From Lobulomyces angularis (Eukaryota > Chytridiomycota > Chytridiomycetes > Lobulomycetales > Lobulomycetaceae): 42,184 nucleotides of DNA. The position numbers and the translations under genes were made by a program. This document shows positions 35,588 to 42,184 of the stretch, one piece after another. Positions within the stretch are counted from its first letter, which is position 1; every line of letters begins with the position of its first letter. The stretch is from NCBI GenBank assembly GCA_027604685.1, contig JADHYX010000181.1, forward strand, positions 1 to 42,184. Direction: 5' to 3'. The notes below the pieces were generated by a model. That model had not been told where the DNA came from. It saw only the letters and a list, made by a program, of their open reading frames with translations, and made no database searches.

Positions 35588-38500
35588 ATGGATATTGACA
35601 ACTTGGAAAGAGCTATTGCAGCTGCTTTAAATCCCAATATAGATATTCAAACCAAATCTCAAGCTACAGATTATTTAAATTCAATAAAAAATGACAAAAA
35701 TTCTTATAAACTATTGTTAAATTTATTAAAAAATGACTCAAGGTAACAAATATAAATTTTATCCCACTGACGGTATTTTGCTTTAGTTCACAAAACTCAC
35801 TATTTTTTATGCATCAAGTCATTGAAGAAACGCTTCGAAACAAAATCTTAAGTGAGGAAGAAATCCAGTTAATAAAAAACTCGTTGTGGGAATTTCTCAA
35901 ATCTAATCGATCACAAAGTCAACCAACATACTTAACCACAAAGCTTGCTCTGAACTTAGTTTTAGTTTTTAAATTAACTTATTTAAGTAAAATGTGGGCT
36001 TCATTTTTTGACGATATTATTGGATTAACAAAGTCCATTGGAAGTGCCACTGAAAGCATTTATTTTTATAATGAGTTTTTACTGAAAGTTAGTTTTATAA
36101 TTTACGAAGAGTGCGTTGAATTGCTGATCGCCAGAGAAAAGGAAGAATTGCATAAAAATACATTAATTAAGGATTTAATGAGGTAACTAGTCTTTTAAAA
36201 TACTCATTGACCTGGGTGTAAACATGATAAACTTGTTAAAACAAAAGATAACTCTTTGAATATCGCCAGCGCCACTATATTTTTTTGTTTTAATGCTTTT
36301 TTATTAGGTTAGGCGATGTTCAAAAATTAATCACATATTGGTTTGAATTAATGTGTGCTAACCTAGAGAATACTGAAATAGTTAATGAAGTTGTTACGTT
36401 AATGGGTTTGTTTTTTTTTTCTTGAGTAAATGTTTTATTTTTTCGATTTTTACATGAAATTAAGGTTTATATGTTTCATGGGTTGATATTAAACTTATAG
36501 TGTTTCCATATTTTATCAATCTTCTTTATCAATTTTTGAACTCTGAGACAACCAGAAACTCTGCCATAGACTGTCTAACGGAGATTATTAGCAAAGGGAT
36601 GAAACCTGCAGAGAAGCTTGATTTAGTGCAAGTTTTAGGTGTTATTGATGTGGTAGAGAGGTTTCTTCCATCAGCGAAGAGTGAAAAGGAGGAGGACAGT
36701 GAATTTCGTGAATTAGTGGCAAAATTCGCAAATGCTTTGGGAATTGAATTAGGCAGATGCTGGGAAGAAACAGACTTAGTTGCTGTCAAAGAAGCATCCT
36801 TCAGTTTTATACAAAATCTGTTTCCGATGTTTTTAAATTTATTGATGGATGAAATTGATGATACCAGCCTTTTGGTTTTTCCTTTTTTGAATTCTTACAT
36901 CAATTTACTGAAGAAAATCACTAAAAGCGAAAATCTGAAGCAAAATAATAATTCTGGGAAAAGAAGTGTGCCTACAAGTTTAGTAGAAAGTTATTCAAGT
37001 TTATTAAGGGTTATTATAATGAAAATGAAGTTTCATATTGATGATGAAAGCATATTTTTAAAAAGCGATAACGATGAAGATGAAGCTTTTTTTTTAGAAA
37101 TGAGAAAGGTAATATAAAATTTTTTAAGTTAAACACTAATTAAAAAATTTTTCTTGCAATTTAAAATTGCAGAATTTAAAAGGTTTTTTTGAATCCCTAG
37201 CGAGTACTGATATTCAACTATTTTCCTCAATTGTCCCCCAATTTGTTTGCACAAATTTCGAATTATTTAAAACTAATAAAAATATACCATGGAACGAAAT
37301 TGAACTTGCTTTATATATTTTGCATATTTATCAAGAGGCGTTAAAAGGTATTTGAGGTTACAGAAATCTAATTTATCTTTTTAGGGGTGCCTCAATACGT
37401 TTATGCAAGCACTTCTCAATTAACTCCCTTATCTCAGATGCTTTTTTCTATGTTGTCTAGCAGTAAATTAAAATTTTATTCTTTTCACCTAATTTTACTT
37501 TTTGTAGATGTTTCTTCATATCCACACCTATCTGTTTGTGCCCAATATTTTGAAGTTGTTGTGCGTTATTCTAGTTTTTTTGAAATAAATACTCAACTTA
37601 TTCCGGAAGTTTTGACCACCTTTATAGATGAGCGGTATTTATTTTAGATAACAGTTTGTTCCTAATTTTTTTAGTGGACTGCACAGCCCTAATGCTGCAT
37701 TGCAAGCAAGAGTTTTTTATTTGTTTTTTAAATTCTTGAAGGCCTTTAAGGGCAAACTTGACCCATTTATTGATAATATCCTAAATTCTATACAGGTATG
37801 AGGGAAAAAATTTTGAAATGTAAATAATTGTATTTTAATAGGATTTGTTAACTGTTCCATTACCAAGCACGGGAACTCTTATAGAAGATGGTATGTCGGC
37901 AACAAGATTTGATAGTCTGTTATACATTTTCGAAGCCGCAGGCGTTTTGATTTCCGAAGGTGGGTCAGAGATGAAAAAAGTCGAATATCTAACGGTACGT
38001 ACACTTAAATGATCTTGTTTTTGATTTCTTTCAGGCGGTATTATCACCAAACATCGCAGGAATTAAAAATATTATGTCCAACGAATTATATAATTTGGAT
38101 ACTCCCCCAGATAATTTCTTATATACAATACATTTAAGTCAGTTAATGATTTCGATTGGTTCTGTAGCTAAAGGATTCCCAACTTTTAATGAAGGCTCAA
38201 ATTTGAATTTTGATTGCATTGCGGTTTTTAAGAATGCATTGCAGTGCGTTTTGGCTGTTTTAGAAAGGTTAAGTGCTGTTTTTATTGTAAGGGATGCGGT
38301 AAGACTAGCTATTAATTTTTTTTTTTTTGATTTTTTCTTTTAGGCTAGATTTACATATCAACGAATGGTTGGCTGTATAGGACTGGATATCTTACCTTTT
38401 CTTCCTATTTTAATAACTTCGGGGCTGCTATCTGCTTCCTCACTGAAAGAAATTTGTGACTTTCTAAATTTTATATCCTTAATAGTTCATAAATTTAAGG

Positions 38501-39513
38501 TATTTGTAATATAATATATATAAGCCAAATTGCTTATGTTATATTTTTAGCCTGCGATACTCCCTGTTTTGGATCAGCTATTTTTAACATTGATTGAGAG
38601 AATATTCAACATTTTAAATCAACAACCTAGCGGAACTGATGAAATGATTGCCTGTATGGAATTAAGAAAGTCCTATTTAAACTTTTTAGCTGCAATTTTT
38701 AACAATGATTTGGAAGATATTTTAACTAGTGATCGTAACTACACTTCTAAAAGCTAAAATTTTATTTAACAACTTTTATGCTTAGTTAATAGACCTCATT
38801 TAACCATGGTGATGCAATCAGTTATTCACTGTGCTAACGATTCTGGTGACCCTGGCTCGCAAAAATTGGCTTTTTCTGTTTTAGGAAAAATGATTACTGC
38901 TTGGGGAGGAGGGTAAGGTTTATTGCCACTTTTTTTTTATTCCAGTATTTTCTAGAATTGATGCGAGTTTGCTTCATAATAAAGCTCATAAGTCCAAATC
39001 TGGTAGTGATGACAAAGGACAAAATAAAACACCTTCTTCATCACCAGTATTAACACCTGTTGTTGAGCCATTTATGCCAAATAGCAGGATCAACGAAAGC
39101 AGTAATATTTTAAAGTCTCAGTCAACAGAAAAAAAAAAGGCTTCTTTGCTAAAGGAGAAAAAAAAATTAGATGGGTTTAGAGAATTTTTATATCAACACA
39201 TAATACCACTTTTATTCAGTTTACCCAGAAAATTAAACTTAAAAGACGGAAGTTCACTTTTAATATTGAATGAAATATCTATTTTACATAGAATGGTATA
39301 CTTTGGTTCTGAAGGAGAATTTTACATAGAATTTTTACAGAATTTTTTTAAAGTTGAAAATTTGAATTTTGAGTCTAGTCTGATTTTTTTAGACGCGTTA
39401 AGAAGGATGGATGGAAAAGAGTTTAGAGCATACCTTACGGTAAGCAACACTATAAAACTTCCAAAATTTAATGTTCTCTTAATTTTTTTCTATAGAAATT
39501 TTTTTCAAACTAA
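35588..39513 (+). CDS. XPOT: Exportin-T, tRNA nuclear export receptor
   Basis: Exportin-T (yeast Los1) is a karyopherin that carries mature tRNA out of the nucleus with Ran-GTP. The start ATG 35588 gives MDIDNLERAIAAALNPNIDI, matching the family N-terminus, followed by LKSQA-like KSQATDYLNSIK. Across the first intron (35743-35786) the frame continues SSQNSLFFMHQVIEETLRNK, and after a 125-nt intron (36183-36307) RLGDVQKLITYWFELM. LMGLYVSWVDIKLIVFPYF follows, the typical segment where XPOT reads YVSWIDI. HEAT-like helices continue through QLTPLSQMLFSML, FDSLLYIFEAAGVLISEGG, FTYQRMVGCIGLDILPFLP and FNFISLIVHKFK (exon ends partly inferred). A low-complexity Ser/Lys-rich insertion lies at about 38985-39160. 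The last join gives RAYLTKFFSN and TAA 39511-39513. Length is about 1,000-1,050 residues. Confidence 0.9.
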
Positions 39514-39882
39514 TATTTTATTCACTATCAATTTCAGTTTATTTAAAAAAGGTTTCAAGTTTCTCTGATGAATAATTTAACATTAAGAATCTCAAATAAA
39601 CCTAATTTTTTTATATATTATATTTTATTTTATTTTAATCTTATTAATATTGTAAAACTAAAGTTAAATTATAAAATATAAAAACTTTTCCACTTATTTT
39701 CCTCACATATTTGTTATTTGTCAAACTAAATGCATTTGCTAGTTTAAACTATAATGAATGAAAATGCATTAAAAAACAAAAATATTTTTGAGAGGATACT
39801 GCTAATACATCCAATAATTTCTTTATATTTTTATTAAATTAATAGAAGTAGATAACTTAAGAATAGACTTAAAATAAAATGA
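39514..39882. other. Convergent intergenic region XPOT / U1A-U2B''
   Basis: About 370 bp lie between two genes that end toward each other. It is A/T-rich and contains candidate poly(A) signals. I see no gene, RNA or repeat. Confidence 0.5.
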
Positions 39883-40854
39883 CTATTTTTTGGCAAAAGT
39901 GACCTTAATAATTTTATCATCTGTCAATCTATACCCGTTAAGGGTATTTTTTGCTACTTCACTACTAGCTTCGTCATCATACTCTACAAAGGCAATATCA
40001 CCTCTACCACTAACCATTCTAACCTCTTTGAAAGAAGGAAACCTGAAAAAATCAAAATTAAAAAAATAATAAAAATTTTTTTTATATTTTTTACTGTTGA
40101 AACAATTCACTTAAAATTTGACTTTCAGTATCTTTTGGTAAATTTTGAACAAATAAAATTTTATTTGGAGGCAAGAACTGATCTGTAATATTAGAGCTTT
40201 GATTTTGCATGGATAATTGCATTGGATCTCCTTTATCAGTTTCACTTTGAAATTGTTGTATTTGTTGTTGAAATTGTTGCTGCTGTGCAGAATTAAGTAA
40301 TAATTTTTCTTGTTTTTCAAGTTTCTTTTTTTTTGCTATATCCTCTTTCTCAACTGTAATTTTTTAAAAATAAATTTAAATTGTTCATGTACATGTTTTT
40401 TTTTTTTACTTCTAATTTCATCTCTTTTTCTTTTCATTGTATTAAGTTGATCTTGATCTTTAATAAAACAAAAACTTCGTTTTTTACTAAATTGAACATC
40501 CTAATGAAAAAAATTTTATTAATGTATCTATAGGAATGCACTTTATCATACCATGGGTTTACTAAACAACGGAAATCCATTTACGTCCTTGAGAGCCTTT
40601 TTTGCAGATTCAACGTTTTCAAATACAACAAAAGCTTGCCCTCTTAACCTTAAATGCCTAGCACAAGTCAGTGATTTGATAGGTCCATATGGTTTAAAAA
40701 TTTGATTCAATGAGGTCTTCAAAGCTAAAATATTTAAAAAAAATTTTTTGTTAATATAGGCGATCCACAAGTGTGCTAATCTTTTGCTTATAGTCTTACT
40801 TTCTAATCTGACTTTTTCGTGTAAATTTCTAATGTATAGTGTTTCAGTTTCCAT
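39883..40854 (-). CDS. U1A/U2B''-type spliceosomal snRNP protein (two RRMs)
   Basis: This RNA-binding component of U1 or U2 snRNP has about 243 residues. RRM1 begins METETLYIRNLHEKVRLE (RNP2 = LYIRNL), then LKTSLNQIFKPYGPI after a 74-nt intron, RNP1 LRGQAFVVFENV and ALKDVNGFPLFSKPMVQ-like DVQFSKKRS. A Lys-rich linker and a Gln-rich stretch (SAQQQQFQQQIQQFQ) lead to RRM2: ILFVQNLPKDTESQILSELF, FPSFKEVRMV and GDIAFVEYDDEA, ending VTFAKK. The linker and second RRM fit U1A and U2B'' equally; many fungi and insects have one dual-function protein, so I give no symbol. Four introns are inferred. Its start is only 110 bp from the divergent Cys-rich gene. For a genome this rich in introns it is a core splicing gene. 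Confidence 0.9.
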
Positions 40855-40964
40855 TTTTAAATTTTTAATTGTGTAACCTGAATTTTTTTTTTATAAATTG
40901 ATCTAACAAATATATTTTTTCTTTATTCATTATTTTTCATTTTTTTTTGTTTTTAATTTTTTTA

Positions 40965-41813
40965 ATGAAACCGTTGTCATTTAACTTAACTAAATTTTTT
41001 TATTTTTTATTTTTTATTAAGGAAAATATTTTTGGAAAAGTCTTAAAACTATGCAAAGATGAATTTTTAAGAATTTCTACACTTTCTAGACTTTCTACTC
41101 GCTTCCCTTGGAACTTTTTGATAATTGTGCACAGTACAAAAGATGTACACAACTTGTTTGGCTATTTGGAGCGGTCAAATGCTTTAAATGCTAAACTTTA
41201 CACCTCCGCAATTCCTCTCAGAGTCATACCCAGTGTTATGGAAAGTAATAGATTTGCAGATTTGACTACACTATGTGGAAAATGGTGGACTTTTTATCAG
41301 CAACATGAAAATGAAATATTTTGCCTTCACTGTTTTATTTACAATGGTGAAAGATTAAAGATCTCAGATCATAGATGTACACCGATGAACCAGTTTGTAA
41401 AAAAATGTTTTGACTGTTTGGGTCCTCATTGGCCTAAGGATAAACCATGTACCAAAATTGGAAACGTCATCAAGAACTTTAGTATGGGTTCGAATGGTGA
41501 ATATTTCTGTTTCATTTGTTCATTTCCAAGAGGTAATTTCAAGCATAACCGTTTTGATCGCTGCAATGCTCCCTTTAAGCAGTATATCTCCCCTGCCGTT
41601 CACTTTATCTGGGAAATTGAAAAATTACGGAAACATTTTCTAAGTTCCAACCTTTTTGGAACTTCTGTCAATTTAAGTGAGATTACATCTAAAGACTGCT
41701 ATCAAAACTTTCTTTACAAAAGAGTTGCAAACACACCATTCTTGGGAATCAACTTAGCCTTTTTCTGGTTGATGGAGCTAATTACTGAAATGCAAGGAAT
41801 TTCGTTTCTATGA
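40965..41813 (+). CDS. Unrecognised Cys-rich protein with three zinc-knuckle-like motifs
   Basis: This intronless gene encodes about 283 residues. I do not recognise the family. ATG 40965 begins MKPLSFNLTKFFYFLFFIKE, whose hydrophobic core could be a signal peptide or just A/T-biased sequence; a later start is possible. After a middle region with CGKWWTFYQQ come three regularly spaced metal-binding-like motifs: FCLHCFIYNGERLKISDHRC, KCFDCLGPHWPKDKPC and YFCFICSFPRGNFKHNRFDRC. Each has CxxC, then an internal His, then Cys. The spacing is like CCHC knuckles but longer. A Cys-Pro-rich plant-type or gag-type knuckle is not obvious, and no polymerase follows, so there is no direct sign of a retroelement. 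It shares a 110-bp divergent promoter with the U1A/U2B'' gene. Nucleic-acid or protein binding through zinc is a guess. Confidence 0.6.
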   Translation: MKPLSFNLTKFFYFLFFIKENIFGKVLKLCKDEFLRISTLSRLSTRFPWNFLIIVHSTKDVHNLFGYLERSNALNAKLYTSAIPLRVIPSVMESNRFADLTTLCGKWWTFYQQHENEIFCLHCFIYNGERLKISDHRCTPMNQFVKKCFDCLGPHWPKDKPCTKIGNVIKNFSMGSNGEYFCFICSFPRGNFKHNRFDRCNAPFKQYISPAVHFIWEIEKLRKHFLSSNLFGTSVNLSEITSKDCYQNFLYKRVANTPFLGINLAFFWLMELITEMQGISFL

Positions 41814-42184
41814 AAAACCTCATAGAAGGTCTAATATGTATAATGTAATGTAAAATAAAAATCAAAGTAAATAAGTAACACTGTACAGTAAAGTATGTAT
41901 TTTCTTTTAAAAAATTAATCTGGTGTAAAAAAAGTAATAATTTCTAACAAAATTTTAAAGTTAGAAAAAGTAAAAAATTTTAAAAAATTTTTCAATTAAG
42001 TAGATATTGAAAGAACCAACTTTCAATATCTATTTGACAGTTCGCCTCATACTGATTTATTCCGTTTTTGTAGACAAGGATGGCTTAGAAGGACACAAGT
42101 TTTTAATAGAAATGTATTAGATAAGCAGTAACCGGCGTTCTACTTAAATAATATAATAATAAGAAGAGTATAAAATAGATCAAG
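41814..42184. other. 3' flank and window end
   Basis: About 370 bp downstream of the Cys-rich gene are A/T-rich and contain AATAAA-like signals around 41855 and the hairpin at 42001-42032. No coding frame is convincing; a TTTTTGTAG at about 42064-42073 could be an intron acceptor of a gene that continues past the window. Confidence 0.35.
42001..42032. other. Perfect 13-bp inverted repeat (hairpin)
   Basis: TAGATATTGAAAG and its exact reverse complement are separated by six bases (AACCAA). It lies about 190 bp past the stop codon of the Cys-rich gene. It could be a stem-loop in a 3' UTR or a small element end; nothing else marks it. Confidence 0.85.

Overview
This is nuclear DNA of an AT-rich, intron-rich eukaryote, most likely a zoosporic (flagellate) early-diverging fungus; a Cryptomycota/Rozella-like genome would fit, but I cannot prove the species from sequence alone. 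The reasons are: (1) almost every gene is cut by short introns, mostly about 38-76 nt, with GT..AG ends and T-rich acceptors; (2) fungal-type genes such as a GATA-finger regulator, a PHO80/PCL-like cyclin and a cerevisin/proteinase K-like subtilase are present; (3) two genes resemble LRGUK and XRRA1, families I associate with ciliated or flagellated organisms; (4) two relics resemble Fanzor (eukaryotic TnpB-like) elements, which are known from chytrid-like and mucoromycete fungi. Most single-frame ORFs in this window are only exons, so I joined them by splice signals and reading phase.

Layout: 1-1040 (+) 3' part of an MDR oxidoreductase; about 1180-2530 (-) decayed Fanzor-like copy A; 2549-6096 (+) Vps39/Vam6 (HOPS); 6491-10729 (+) nucleoporin Nup133; 11039-12697 (-) ORC4; 12842-15453 (-) an LRR + guanylate-kinase fusion like LRGUK; 15894-16827 (+) four-TM MARVEL-like protein; 17089-17892 (-) cyclin; 17893-21347 a gene-poor stretch with weak relics; 21348-22713 (-) F-box/LRR gene bracketed by a roughly 200-bp inverted repeat (21033-21238 and 23016-23214); 23319-25090 (+) secreted subtilase; 25282-28830 (-) XRRA1-like LRR protein; 29471-30143 (+) EF-hand membrane protein whose 3' end runs into a six-copy, roughly 40-bp tandem repeat; 30547-32931 (+) GATA-type zinc-finger protein; about 33535-35390 (-) decayed Fanzor-like copy B; 35588-39513 (+) exportin-T (XPOT/Los1); 39883-40854 (-) U1A/U2B''-type two-RRM protein; 40965-41813 (+) an unrecognised Cys-rich protein with three zinc-knuckle-like motifs.

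The genes do not form one pathway. The core is ordinary housekeeping: vacuole fusion, nuclear pore, replication origin, tRNA export and splicing. The accessory part is the mobile-element debris and the F-box/LRR locus. The most interesting items are the two Fanzor relics, the LRGUK-type fusion (easily mis-annotated as two genes), the inverted repeat around the F-box gene, the minisatellite that contains a stop codon in each unit, and the unknown Cys-rich gene.
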